Shown here: piece by piece, positions 1 through 8,763 of the stretch
Layout: the number at the start of each line of letters is the position of its first letter
How positions within the stretch are numbered: position 1 is the first letter of the stretch
Source of the DNA: Flavobacteriaceae bacterium GF1
Lineage (GTDB): Bacteria > Bacteroidota > Bacteroidia > Flavobacteriales > Flavobacteriaceae
Direction of reading: 5' to 3'
DNA: 34,331 nucleotides
NCBI GenBank assembly: GCA_009797885.1
Contig: WNKP01000022.1
Span: forward strand, 1-34,331
The notes under the pieces: generated by a model
The model's database searches: none
Told to the model about the DNA's origin: nothing
Seen by the model: only the letters and a program-made list of their open reading frames with translations
Made by a program: the position numbers and the translations under genes

Positions 1-2309
1 CTATTGTACGGGTCTGTGCCATTGGTGAATTCATCGCCATTTGGAATCCCATCACCATCACAGTCCGCAGCCGTCCAGATGGCGTTCGTACTGTCAAAAC
101 CAGTATAGCCTGTTGCTTGTACCGGATCGCAAGGGTCCAGAGGGTCATTGGTATTGGTCACCTCGTCACCATCGTTAATCCCATCCCCGTCAGTATCGGG
201 ATTGTTGGGGTCAGTACCTAGAGTGATTTCATTACCATTGGTAAGCCCATCCCCATCGTCATCACAGCCACCGCCGGTCACAGCAGCATCAGTGCTGCTT
301 ACGTCCGCCTGGCCCGCTCCCGCTATCGTCGGTATCCCGTTGGCCGGGTCCACAACGTCACCCAAACTGTCATCGGTGTCAAGGTCCGCTATCGTAAAAC
401 CACCATTGCCTTCCAAGGCATCGGCGCAACCGTCCCCATCACTGTCCGTATCCAAATGATCAAATAGGCCGTCCGTATCAAAGTCCCTGTAGGCACAGGC
501 CCATGATAGATCCGAAATCAAAAATGCCGAGAACTGGGTGCTCGTGCTGGTTACAGCGTTTGAAAAGGTCAGCACCACCCGGTCCACGGGAGTCCCCAAA
601 GTAAAAACCACATCCGCAATGTCCGGTGTACCACCAACCAGTGAATTACCCTCGAAAACACCGCCCGTCAAATCGTCCACAGCACTGCCCACCGTATAGT
701 CACCAGCATTCAACGGCAGCGCTACGCCTTCCCTAAAAAGACTGACCGTCAACCGGTCCGTAAAGGAATCGCCCGACATGTCCGCGGGAACACGCTTATC
801 GATGTCCACCGCACGGAAGGAAAGCCCCGTCACAGGTCGGTCGAACCGCAGTTCATAAACTATTGCACTATCGTCCAACTCCCCAATATGTGAATTGAAC
901 AACAGGCCATCGGCCCCATTGAAAGTGTCGCCCTCAATGGCGTCATAACTGGTCAAAACAGTAAAATTCGTCCCGGAGTTGTCCGCCGTGACCGCCGTAC
1001 CGTCTATGGTCGTGGTCGCCGTGGAAAGGCCATCAGTGTCAGGATCACCACCCGTCCAGACCGGTGTGCCCCAGATCAAATTCGAACCGCCAACCGCACA
1101 ATCGTACTCGTTAACGTCCAGTATCCCATCATTATCGTTGTCCTGATCACAGGCATCGGGAACGCTATCCCCATCACTGTCCACCGTATCGTCCCCTGTA
1201 GGACAGACATCAGCGGCATTCACCACTCCGTCTCCGTCATCGTCACAGTTCCCACCGGTCACAGCGGCATCGGTACTGCTCACGTCCGCCTGGCCCGCTC
1301 CCGCTATCGTCGGTATCCCGTTGGCCGGGTCCACAACGTCTCCAAGGCTGCCGTCAACATCAAGGTCGCCAAGGGTAAGGGCCGTGTTGGCCCCCTCAAG
1401 GGCGTCCACGCATCCGTCCCCATCACTGTCCGTATCCAAATGATCAAATAGGCCGTCCGTATCAAAGTCCCTGTAGGCACAGGCCCATGATAGATCCGAA
1501 ATCAAAAATGCCGAGAACTGGGTGCTCGTGCTGGTTACAGCGTTTGAAAAGGTCAGCACCACCCGGTCCACGGGAGTCCCCAAAGTAAAAACCACATCCG
1601 CAATGTCCGGTGTACCACCAACCAGTGAATTACCCTCGAAAACACCGCCCGTCAAATCGTCCACAGCACTGCCCACCGTATAGTCACCAGCATTCAACGG
1701 CAGCGCTACGCCTTCCCTAAAAAGACTGACCGTCAACCGGTCCGTAAAGGAATCGCCCGACATGTCCGCGGGAACACGCTTATCGATGTCCACCGCACGG
1801 AAGGAAAGCCCCGTCACAGGCCGGTCGAACCGCAGTTCATAAACTATTGCACTATCGTCCAACTCCCCAATATGTGAATTGAACAACAGGCCATCGGCCC
1901 CATTGAAAGTGTCGCCCTCAATGGCGTCATAACTGGTCAAAACAGTAAAATTCGTCCCGGAGTTGTCCGCCGTGACCGCCGTACCGTCTATGGTCGTGGT
2001 CGCCGTGGAAAGGCCATCAGTGTCAGGATCACCACCCGTCCAGACCGGTGTGCCCCAGATCAAATTCGAACCGCCAACCGCACAATCGTACTCGTCCACG
2101 TCCAGTATCCCATCATTATCGTTGTCCTGGTCGACGCCATTCAAGACCAAATCCCCATCACAGTCCCCGGTGGGCGAGGTATCTGCACATTGCGCATTTG
2201 CCTCTAACGCAAAAAATCCTAAAAATAACAGTAGTAGTAAGGCTTTGCCATACCTATTCCCATTGAAGGGTACACATCCCAAATACCCTTTAGTGCATAA
2301 GTTTCCCAT
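1..2309 (-). CDS. Secreted TSP3-repeat (calcium-binding type) protein, N-terminal part
   Basis: The frame is open from an ATG at 2309 to the left edge, giving 769 residues with the C-terminus missing. Residues 1-40 look like a signal peptide with a long basic N-region, a Leu-rich core and an ANA-Q cleavage site. The mature part alternates short Asp-rich loops (D-x-D-x-D-G, as in TSP3/EF-like calcium loops, e.g. residues 49-75) with two copies of a domain of about 240 residues (about 61-299 and 389-627). The copies are almost identical in DNA. Further TSP3 loops follow up to the edge. Its likely role is a large surface or secreted adhesin exported by Sec and then the type IX system, but the sorting domain is outside the window. 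It lies 51 bp downstream of the OmpA gene in the same orientation, so co-transcription is possible. The duplicated domain is not one I recognise. No alternative Met lies between residue 1 and the signal core. Confidence 0.85.
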   Translation of the reverse strand, partial: MGNLCTKGYLGCVPFNGNRYGKALLLLLFLGFFALEANAQCADTSPTGDCDGDLVLNGVDQDNDNDGILDVDEYDCAVGGSNLIWGTPVWTGGDPDTDGLSTATTTIDGTAVTADNSGTNFTVLTSYDAIEGDTFNGADGLLFNSHIGELDDSAIVYELRFDRPVTGLSFRAVDIDKRVPADMSGDSFTDRLTVSLFREGVALPLNAGDYTVGSAVDDLTGGVFEGNSLVGGTPDIADVVFTLGTPVDRVVLTFSNAVTSTSTQFSAFLISDLSWACAYRDFDTDGLFDHLDTDSDGDGCVDALEGANTALTLGDLDVDGSLGDVVDPANGIPTIAGAGQADVSSTDAAVTGGNCDDDGDGVVNAADVCPTGDDTVDSDGDSVPDACDQDNDNDGILDVNEYDCAVGGSNLIWGTPVWTGGDPDTDGLSTATTTIDGTAVTADNSGTNFTVLTSYDAIEGDTFNGADGLLFNSHIGELDDSAIVYELRFDRPVTGLSFRAVDIDKRVPADMSGDSFTDRLTVSLFREGVALPLNAGDYTVGSAVDDLTGGVFEGNSLVGGTPDIADVVFTLGTPVDRVVLTFSNAVTSTSTQFSAFLISDLSWACAYRDFDTDGLFDHLDTDSDGDGCADALEGNGGFTIADLDTDDSLGDVVDPANGIPTIAGAGQADVSSTDAAVTGGGCDDDGDGLTNGNEITLGTDPNNPDTDGDGINDGDEVTNTNDPLDPCDPVQATGYTGFDSTNAIWTAADCDGDGIPNGDEFTNGTDPYN
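431..1144 (-). repeat. Direct repeat copy 1 (714 bp, encodes the ~240-aa domain)
   Basis: This copy matches 1415-2128 at a constant offset of 984 bp. By eye only three bases differ: one synonymous (837 versus 1821) and two adjacent ones near 1112-1113 that include an Asp-to-Asn change. On the far side of 431 the similarity falls sharply for about 80 bp. It then rises again at about 274-360, where the offset becomes 981. Confidence 0.9.
1415..2128 (-). repeat. Direct repeat copy 2 (714 bp, encodes the ~240-aa domain)
   Basis: This is the partner of 431-1144 within the same reading frame and is the N-terminal-most copy of the protein domain. The two copies are separated by a TSP3-type linker (1145-1414) that has clearly diverged from its counterpart. 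Confidence 0.9.
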
Positions 2310-2360
2310 AATCTAATCAACTGAAGCAATTTTTTCTTTTTCTTAAATTTCAAACCCGTT

Positions 2361-3542
2361 TCAATCCAAGGAATACACCTGGAACTCGGATCTCCTATTT
2401 TCCTGATGTTTCTCTTCTGTACAATAGACCCCGTCAACACACTCATTGACCAAGTTTTCTTCCCCGTAGGCCCTGCTCATTAGCCTATCCTGTGAAATTC
2501 CCTTGGCCACTAAATAGGCTACCGTACGGTCTGCTCGTCTTTGTGATAACCAGAGGTTATAGGCATCACTCTCCCTTGCGTCCGCATGGGAGGATATCTG
2601 AATGACAAGCGTTGGGTTGTCCTCCATAATTTGGGCAAGGCCATCCAGTAGCGCTTTGTCCCTTTTATTCAAGTAGGAAGAGTTTACATTAAAATAAACA
2701 TACCCCAACTCCTTTATCTGGTTTTCAATTTTTGTTTTTCTGGAATTTTCGGCCGCCAGTTTGGTATTTTCTTCAGCAGCCAACCTCGCCGCTTCCTCTT
2801 CCCTTTTAAGACGTTCTGCCAATAGCCTTGCTTCTTCTTCAGCCCTTTGGGCAGCTGCTATGGAATCTTGGATGCGTTGTTGCTCCTTCTCCATTTCCTG
2901 CATCCGTGCCAGTTTTTCCTCCCCCTTTTTCGAAAGGCCCTTTTCAATACCAAATCGATATACGGCCCCTGCAGCATGTTGTATGTGGTTGGTTGCGTTT
3001 TCCGTACTCATTGCCCATTTTCCGGTAGAATTGAAATCGAGACCAAACCTATCGGTAAACCAGGTCCTAAAACCAACCGATGCATTATAGGTTCCCCTAC
3101 CCTGGTTGTTGGCATCCGTATATCCCGCACCAATGCCCACATAGGGGTCAAACCAGCCGGTCTCACCCAGTATTTGGTTCAAATCATAGCTCACCCTAAA
3201 ATCCACGGCATAGTAATCAATATCCTCGGTGTTCAATACCCCGTCAATGATTTTGCCCTCCATATATTGGTTGTAGCTACCAATAGCCTCCAGGCCCAAA
3301 CCATTTTTGAAGTACCGTCCAATACTGATTCGTGATGGAAAAGGAACTATGTTCCAGTTATCCTCAAAGTTAAAGACGTCATTGAATTCAGAACCAGCGT
3401 CATCGACAGCGTTGAAACCAATACCAAAAATCCAGGCACTTTGAACAATGCTATCTTTTTTGGTCAATGCTAAATCCTGGGAAAATCCAAGTTGGAAAGA
3501 AAGTAAGAATGCAAAGCATACTATAGATTTGGGTGTCCTCAT
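2361..3542 (-). CDS. OmpA-family outer-membrane protein with coiled-coil linker
   Basis: The protein has 393 residues. The start is ATG 3542, because it begins a clean signal peptide (residues 1-22, ending GFSQ) and lies 25 nt below a promoter -7 box. A longer frame exists to 3581 but would place that box inside the gene. Residues about 23-175 look like an outer-membrane beta-barrel, with Gly/aromatic alternation and the phrase YVGIGAGYTD. Residues about 185-270 form a Glu/Ala/Arg-rich coiled coil. The rest is an OmpA C-terminal peptidoglycan-binding domain, with VYFNVNSSYL, then HADARESDAYN, LSQRRA and the final NRRSEF. This domain normally anchors the outer membrane to peptidoglycan. The next gene downstream encodes the TSP3 protein. 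Gliding-type clusters often pair OmpA proteins with large adhesins, but a functional link here is inferred. Confidence 0.9.
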   Translation of the reverse strand: MRTPKSIVCFAFLLSFQLGFSQDLALTKKDSIVQSAWIFGIGFNAVDDAGSEFNDVFNFEDNWNIVPFPSRISIGRYFKNGLGLEAIGSYNQYMEGKIIDGVLNTEDIDYYAVDFRVSYDLNQILGETGWFDPYVGIGAGYTDANNQGRGTYNASVGFRTWFTDRFGLDFNSTGKWAMSTENATNHIQHAAGAVYRFGIEKGLSKKGEEKLARMQEMEKEQQRIQDSIAAAQRAEEEARLLAERLKREEEAARLAAEENTKLAAENSRKTKIENQIKELGYVYFNVNSSYLNKRDKALLDGLAQIMEDNPTLVIQISSHADARESDAYNLWLSQRRADRTVAYLVAKGISQDRLMSRAYGEENLVNECVDGVYCTEEKHQENRRSEFQVYSLD

Positions 3543-3567
3543 GTTTTGTAATTCGGGGGTTACAAAA

Positions 3568-3575
3568 CAAATGTA
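3568..3575 (-). promoter_or_regulatory. Promoter -7 box TACATTTG for the OmpA gene
   Basis: On the minus strand this reads TACATTTG, an exact match to the Bacteroidota -7 consensus TAnnTTTG, 25 nt before ATG 3542. I see no convincing -33 TTG at the usual spacing, so it rests on the -7 box and position only. Confidence 0.45.
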
Positions 3576-3653
3576 ATCCAATTCAAAGCATTGGATAAAA
3601 ATGATATACCAAAAACCATTATTCCCGATGAAATGTAAGAGATTACCTAAGTG

Positions 3654-4100
3654 CTATAGTATCTCAATAATAATCTGTTTTTGACTTTTGGGGATTTTGT
3701 AGACACAAAAGGGATAGGATAGTGCACCTTGGTCATCTTCATCACCTTCCAGTGCGGTAATGACCTCTATGGTCTGGGCCGTCTCCGTTTTTATCTTCAT
3801 TCTTGGGGCTAAACCGCTCCTTACACCACCCACACAGGCCACTAAAACGGTTTCCCTGGAAAAATCCACAACAGGAACCGGGATTCCTGGTTTCCTTGTT
3901 CGGTTTACCTTGATAAAAAAGGCTTTCAATGTTTTGGCATCCTCTATAACATAAGTAACAGGTGTCTCCACCGGATAATACGCATCTTCCACCAACAGTA
4001 TCAGTTGGTCATCTTGTTGGGCAGTATTCGCTTCGGTTCCATTCTTTTGGCTTTTGCACGAAAAGGTTAACAAGACCACGACCGCCAGCAAGGATTTCAT
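3654..4100 (-). CDS. Small lipoprotein, PrcB C-terminal-like
   Basis: The protein has 148 residues. It starts with a short hydrophobic segment ending in a lipobox-like LTFSC-K, so it is probably a lipoprotein with Cys at about residue 15. The middle and C-terminal part (FSRETVLVACVGGVRSG, later LSYPFCVYKIPKSQKQ) resembles the PrcB C-terminal family: a VDF-x-[KR]-E-VL strand, a Gly-rich turn and a late YP-x-x-x-x-KIPKS motif. PrcB stabilises a protease in Treponema; the role elsewhere is unknown. The start ATG shares one base with the bshA stop (TGATG at 4102-4098), so translation is probably coupled to bshA. The frame extends one TTG codon upstream to 4103, but the ATG is preferred. Family assignment is by motif recall only. 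Confidence 0.75.
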   Translation of the reverse strand: MKSLLAVVVLLTFSCKSQKNGTEANTAQQDDQLILLVEDAYYPVETPVTYVIEDAKTLKAFFIKVNRTRKPGIPVPVVDFSRETVLVACVGGVRSGLAPRMKIKTETAQTIEVITALEGDEDDQGALSYPFCVYKIPKSQKQIIIEIL

Positions 4101-5242
4101 CAATACGAATTTTTATATCTGGATTTATAGGCCTTTTCATAAACGTCTTCGTAAAGTGGGAGGATATTCTGGATTTCGAACTCTTTGGACACGTTTTTGG
4201 CATTTGTTTTAAATTTCTCCAAGCGTTGGTCGTTACCCAAAAGGTGAATTGCATTTTTTGCCATTTCATCCACGTTCCCAACATCACTTAAAAAACCGCT
4301 TATTCCATGTTTGTTCACTTCAGGTATGCCCCCGGCATTACTTGAGATGATGGCCACTTTATTGGCCATGGCCTCCAAAGCTGCCAAACCAAAACTTTCC
4401 GTTTCCGAAGGCAGTAGGAACAAGTCGGAAAAACAAAGAATCCGGTCAATTTCGTTGCTATTCCCCAAAAACAATACTTTTTCTTCCAGTCCCAATTGTT
4501 CGCACTGCAATTCTGCCCGTTCCTTCTCGGGTCCTTCCCCGACCATGATCAGTTTGGAGGGAATCTCCCGTTGGACCTGATAAAAGATGGCTATTACATC
4601 CTCAATCCGCTTCACTTTTCGAAAATTACTGATATGGGTAATGATTTTTTCATCATCCGAAGCCATGAGCGACCGTTGACAATCCGTAAACGTACTACTG
4701 TACTTTTTGGGATCAATAAAATTGGGAATCACCTCAATTTCATTTTCAACATCAAATATTTTTAAGGTTTTCTGTTTTAAATCCTGGGAAACGGAAGTGA
4801 CCACGTCGGATTTATTAATGCTGAAGGTTACTGCAGGTTTATAAAAGGGATGGTTGCCCACCAGTGTAATATCGGTACCGTGTAAGGTGGTGACCATGGG
4901 AATGTAAATATCCTCTTCCTTCAACATCTTTTTGGCCATATAGCCTGCATAGGCATGCGGTATGGCGTAATGAACGTGCAATAGCTCAATGCCATAATGC
5001 TTAATGGTATCCACCAGTTTACTTGATAGTGCAAGCTCGTAGGGCTGGTACCGGAAAAGCGGATACTCGGGAACATGAACTTCATGAAAATGGATGTTAT
5101 TGCTCAATAGTCCCAATCTTACGGGCTGCTGATAGGTCACAAAATGGATTTCATGGCCCCTCTCCGCCAAAGCAATCCCCAATTCCGTGGCCACTACACC
5201 ACTCCCACCAAAAGTGGGATAACATACAATCGCAATTTTCAT
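4100..5242 (-). CDS. bshA: N-acetyl-alpha-D-glucosaminyl L-malate synthase BshA
   Basis: This is a 380-residue GT4-family glycosyltransferase. BshA joins GlcNAc from UDP-GlcNAc to L-malate, the first step of synthesis of the thiol bacillithiol. Family features seen are the N-terminal loop YPTFGGSGVVATELG (8-22), VHYAIPHAYAG (90-100), TLHGTDITLVG (119-129), IPNFID (172-177), the sugar-nucleotide region VGEGPEK (234-240) and the GT4 E-x7-E pair at E282 and E290 in TESFGLAALE. Length and motifs fit BshA closely. It lies 28 bp after the GH3 fusion gene and its stop overlaps the next start, so the three genes look like one operon. The BshB deacetylase and BshC ligase genes are not in the window. 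Confidence 0.95.
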   Translation of the reverse strand: MKIAIVCYPTFGGSGVVATELGIALAERGHEIHFVTYQQPVRLGLLSNNIHFHEVHVPEYPLFRYQPYELALSSKLVDTIKHYGIELLHVHYAIPHAYAGYMAKKMLKEEDIYIPMVTTLHGTDITLVGNHPFYKPAVTFSINKSDVVTSVSQDLKQKTLKIFDVENEIEVIPNFIDPKKYSSTFTDCQRSLMASDDEKIITHISNFRKVKRIEDVIAIFYQVQREIPSKLIMVGEGPEKERAELQCEQLGLEEKVLFLGNSNEIDRILCFSDLFLLPSETESFGLAALEAMANKVAIISSNAGGIPEVNKHGISGFLSDVGNVDEMAKNAIHLLGNDQRLEKFKTNAKNVSKEFEIQNILPLYEDVYEKAYKSRYKNSY

Positions 5243-5270
5243 GTGTTAAAAGTAGCGCAATATTTTTAAG

Positions 5271-8186
5271 CTAGTTGATAATGGAATCATAAATAGCTTT
5301 TTGAATTCGTGTACGCAAAGCTGATTTTACCAAAAGATTATTTCGCATTGAAGGATACGTCCTGTTGGAAAGAAAGACATAAACCAATTCTTTTTCGGGG
5401 TCTGCCCATGTATAGGTGCCGGTAAAACCACTATGACCGAAGCTTTCCCTGGAAACGCAACCGCAGGTAGGGCCCTTTTCCTCCAACTGCGGTTTATCAA
5501 ATCCCACTCCCCGTCGAACGTTTTTGTCGCAGAAATAGCAGGTGTTGAATTTTTTGATCGTCCTGGCATCCAAATAGCGTCGCCCCCCATAATAGCCTCC
5601 TTGCAGGTACATTTGCATTATTTTGGCAACGTCATTTGCATTTCCAAATAATCCGGCATGGCCTCCTACCCCTCCCTGCATTGCAGCGCCCATGTCATGC
5701 ACATAACCGTGCACGGTCTGGTACCTGTAGTAATTGTCCTCTTCGGTAGGTACAATTTGCTCCCTATTGTACCTTTCAATTGGATTGTACATTAGTTTAT
5801 TGGTCCCCATGGAGCTTAGGACATAATCCTGCAAAAGGACATCCAAGGTCTTTCCGTAGGAATCCTCAATATATTTCTTTAAGACATAATACGCCACATC
5901 ACTGTAACGATATCTGTTCGATTTCAATTCTTGCCTCCCAATCCTATCGTATATGGAGTCCCGATAAAAATTGGCCAGGTACATTCCATCAATAACCTTT
6001 ATGGAATAATCCTCTGTGGGGAATCTCTTGTAGAATAATTGTGAGGGTTTTCGGTTTTCATCGAGCGTACTCAAATAAAAGGCAATCCATGCGGGTAAAC
6101 GACCATAGTGCGATAACGCCTTTAATACGGTTACGTCCTTTAATTCGGATTCCTGATACTCCGGGACCAAATCCTGAAAGGTATCGTTCAATCTTAGTTT
6201 GTCTTCCTCCTCCATTTTCATGATCAATGGTAAGGTGCCCAGAATCTTGGTAAGGGATGCCAAATCATAAATATGGTTCTCGCTTATTTCTTCGACGGAC
6301 CCATAGGTAGGTTTCCCAAAACTTTTGTTGTAAACCACTTTGCCCTCTTTGGCCACCAATACCTGGGCTCCTGGAAACATCAATGAATCCAATCCCCTTT
6401 GGACCAAAGTATCCACATAGGCCAGTTTTTTGGAGTCCATGCCCACGCGTTCAGGAATACTGTATCCCAATCGGGATATGCGTTTTGTCACCATTCCAGT
6501 GTTCACAGGAAAAGCGCTACTGGCCGTAACGGGCAACTTTCCCTTTGCACCTATGGATCCAAAAAGAATTTCGGCTGTTTTTTCCTGGGCAATTTTACTG
6601 TTCTGATAGGACACTACAATACCATCCACGGTATCAAAATTGATCACATCCAATAAAGCATATGGCTTAGTAAAGACGGCCAGTAGCGTATTATGGGTAC
6701 GCATCCGGGATATCTCCTGCAACCAAAAAAGTTCGTTCTCGGTAAAACGGTGCCCCTTCCATGGACTGGCATTGCTTTTATGGAGCCCAATAATCACTAA
6801 ATTGAATTCTTTTAGCCGCTCCCGGTAGCCCGCCATATCTTTGGCATTTACTACGGTAACTTCCCCAAATCGATTCAAGGCACCGGCAAAATGGCTGGCA
6901 TCCGCGTCCCCAAATTTGACATAGGCAATCTTTTTCCTTTCCAACTTTTTTATGGGAATCAATGAAAACCGATTTTTAACCACGGTAATGGCATTTTCCA
7001 TCGCTTTTTCATACACCAAATCATCTTGCGCGGTATTCAAATCATCCCTCAAATTCTCAAGGTCAATCGGTTTGTAGTCCTGCAATCCTACTTTGAACTT
7101 CGCCTTTAAGATCTTTTTCACCGAATATGCCAATCTGTTCTCGTCAATCCTTCCACTTTCATAGGCCTCCAATAGCTTCTTTTTGGCGTTTACCACATCC
7201 ACCGGCATCAAAAGCATATCGTTCCCTGCTAAAAAGGCGGAAAGCTCAACCTCTCCCGTTGGTGCAAAGCTGGAAACCGCCTGCATATTGAGGGCATCGG
7301 TAAAAACCAACCCTTTAAAGCCCATTTTCCCCTTTAACAAACTGGTTATGGTGCTTTGGGACAATGAGGATGGATGTCCAGGCTTACTTTCCAAACTGGG
7401 AATATCCAAATGAGCCACCATTACACTGGTTAGGCCTTTTTGTATCAATTCCCTATAAGGTTGGAGTTCAACACTATCCAACCGTTCCCTGGTAAATTCC
7501 AGAAACGGCAATACTTTATGGGAGTCCGTAGCGGTATCCCCGTGCCCTGGAAAGTGTTTGCCGGAAGACAGTACCCCTGCATTATGCATTCCGTTCATAA
7601 AGGCAATTCCCTTACGCCCAACATTGTTTACGTCCTCCCCAAAAGAACGATTACCAATGATGGGATTCTTTGGATTAATGTTGATATCAATATCAGGTGC
7701 AAAATTGATATGTACCCCCATTCTTTTTACATGAAGCCCGATGCGATAACCCACTTCTTCCACAATGGCATCATCCTGTATGGCCCCCAGTGTCATGTTC
7801 CAGGGAAAGGCATAGGTAGAGTCCAATCTCATGGCCAGTCCCCATTCCGCGTCCATACCGACCATAAGTGGAATTTTGGAAGCTTTCTGAAATTGATTGG
7901 TTAATCTTGCTTGTCGTATGGGACCCCCTTTGGAAAAAATGACCCCACCCAAATGATGCTCTTGAACAAGCTTTCCTATGGCATCGGTAGCGTTTTTGTT
8001 TTGGTTGGATGCTACGCTGACCATAAAAAGCTGACCAATACGTTCATCCAAACTCATGGAGGCGTAGGTCTCATTCACCCATTTGGACTGTGCAAGGCTA
8101 TCCGCAGCAAGTAACGGGTCTTTTTGACCATAGGAAAACGAGGCCGCTAAACAGAGTAGGGTTAAGCAATGGTATTTTATACTCAT
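5271..8186 (-). CDS. GH3 beta-N-acetylglucosaminidase-like / beta-lactamase-fold fusion
   Basis: The protein has 971 residues with a signal peptide (1-21, SYGQ). Residues about 40-370 form a family 3 glycoside hydrolase domain of NagZ type: KHFPGHGDTATDSH at 210-223, which carries the Asp/His acid-base region, and FTDALNM with predicted nucleophile D297. Residues about 395-565 resemble the alpha/beta GH3 C-terminal domain. Residues about 580-965 form a class C beta-lactamase/D-alanine carboxypeptidase-like domain with S644-L-T-K647, Y762-S-D and H919-S-G. The fusion probably acts on peptidoglycan or muropeptides outside the cytoplasmic membrane. GH3-beta-lactamase fusions are known in Bacteroidota, but the substrate of the second domain is not established. 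It has its own -7 box at 8212-8219 and leads the bshA operon. All key catalytic motifs appear intact. Confidence 0.93.
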   Translation of the reverse strand: MSIKYHCLTLLCLAASFSYGQKDPLLAADSLAQSKWVNETYASMSLDERIGQLFMVSVASNQNKNATDAIGKLVQEHHLGGVIFSKGGPIRQARLTNQFQKASKIPLMVGMDAEWGLAMRLDSTYAFPWNMTLGAIQDDAIVEEVGYRIGLHVKRMGVHINFAPDIDININPKNPIIGNRSFGEDVNNVGRKGIAFMNGMHNAGVLSSGKHFPGHGDTATDSHKVLPFLEFTRERLDSVELQPYRELIQKGLTSVMVAHLDIPSLESKPGHPSSLSQSTITSLLKGKMGFKGLVFTDALNMQAVSSFAPTGEVELSAFLAGNDMLLMPVDVVNAKKKLLEAYESGRIDENRLAYSVKKILKAKFKVGLQDYKPIDLENLRDDLNTAQDDLVYEKAMENAITVVKNRFSLIPIKKLERKKIAYVKFGDADASHFAGALNRFGEVTVVNAKDMAGYRERLKEFNLVIIGLHKSNASPWKGHRFTENELFWLQEISRMRTHNTLLAVFTKPYALLDVINFDTVDGIVVSYQNSKIAQEKTAEILFGSIGAKGKLPVTASSAFPVNTGMVTKRISRLGYSIPERVGMDSKKLAYVDTLVQRGLDSLMFPGAQVLVAKEGKVVYNKSFGKPTYGSVEEISENHIYDLASLTKILGTLPLIMKMEEEDKLRLNDTFQDLVPEYQESELKDVTVLKALSHYGRLPAWIAFYLSTLDENRKPSQLFYKRFPTEDYSIKVIDGMYLANFYRDSIYDRIGRQELKSNRYRYSDVAYYVLKKYIEDSYGKTLDVLLQDYVLSSMGTNKLMYNPIERYNREQIVPTEEDNYYRYQTVHGYVHDMGAAMQGGVGGHAGLFGNANDVAKIMQMYLQGGYYGGRRYLDARTIKKFNTCYFCDKNVRRGVGFDKPQLEEKGPTCGCVSRESFGHSGFTGTYTWADPEKELVYVFLSNRTYPSMRNNLLVKSALRTRIQKAIYDSIIN

Positions 8187-8211
8187 AAATTGTTGGGTTC
8201 AATTTACGTAC

Positions 8212-8219
8212 CAAAAATA
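8212..8219 (-). promoter_or_regulatory. Promoter -7 box TATTTTTG for the GH3 fusion gene
   Basis: Read on the minus strand this is TATTTTTG, matching TAnnTTTG, 25 nt before ATG 8186. No clear -33 TTG is seen. It separates the GH3-bshA transcript from the upstream 8279-9636 pair. Confidence 0.4.
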
Positions 8220-8278
8220 TGTATTTGGTCGAAAAGCGCCCTAAAAATATGATATAAGGACGATTTTAAGTGATAAAA

Positions 8279-8761
8279 TCACATAAAACGGGCATGCCAA
8301 CTATCTGAAGCGGGCACTTCCCAGTTTTCCAAAAACTCCTGCTTTGAAGCCACTAAGTTGTTAAAAACAATGGTGTTTTTGGAAACCGCCCTTTCCTTGG
8401 CCATTTTTTTGAAGTCCTTTAGGGGTTTATAAGCGATATATTCCCCCTGTTTGTACGAGACATTCATTTTATCCAATAACTGCACTTGAAACTTTTGCTC
8501 CAAATCTTGAATAAAATGTACCGAGGCATCAATTGAACATCCTGATGCGCTGTTCATGGATTGATCGAGTCCAATGACTATAAAACGACCATACGGAAGT
8601 TCATAACCCGCTTTTAAGTCTGCTCCATGGGCCGTCCATTGGGTCAAAAAAGCCCCCAATAACGCCTTCACTTCTGTAAGTTCACCCTCCGTAAATGTTC
8701 TGTTGCATTGATAAACCCAAATGCGTGCGGTATTGGGAAGGGATTGAAAAGGTACAAGCAT
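8279..8761 (-). CDS. Conserved Bacteroidota protein, often labelled 'ABC transporter ATPase'
   Basis: The protein has 160 residues, is soluble and has no signal peptide. It resembles a conserved Bacteroidota family that databases often call 'ABC transporter ATPase', but I see no Walker A (GxxGxGK[ST]) or ABC signature (LSGGQ), so that name is not supported. Visible features are an N-terminal NTARIWVYQCNRTF segment, a central W-x-A-H-G-x-x-L followed by GRFIVIGLD, a Cys in ASGCSIDAS, and a C-terminal VFNNLVASKQEFLENW with a terminal SWHARF. Its ATG lies two bases after the stop of the LamG gene, so translation is probably coupled. Function is unknown. Confidence 0.85.
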   Translation of the reverse strand: MLVPFQSLPNTARIWVYQCNRTFTEGELTEVKALLGAFLTQWTAHGADLKAGYELPYGRFIVIGLDQSMNSASGCSIDASVHFIQDLEQKFQVQLLDKMNVSYKQGEYIAYKPLKDFKKMAKERAVSKNTIVFNNLVASKQEFLENWEVPASDSWHARFM

Positions 8762-8763
8762 TG

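Noticed and set aside
148-459. Plus-strand Ser/Pro-rich open frame (also at 1963-2316)
   Set aside because: Both are antisense readings of the Asp-rich gene, low in complexity, with no start context or family resemblance.
8262-8280. Hairpin GATTTTA/TAAAATC over the stop of the 160-aa protein gene as a terminator
   Set aside because: The stem is only 7 bp, nearly all A/T, and is not followed by a U-tract, so it is too weak to list.
8279-8761. True ABC-transporter ATPase, as the family name suggests
   Set aside because: No Walker A, Walker B or LSGGQ motif is present, and 160 residues is too short.
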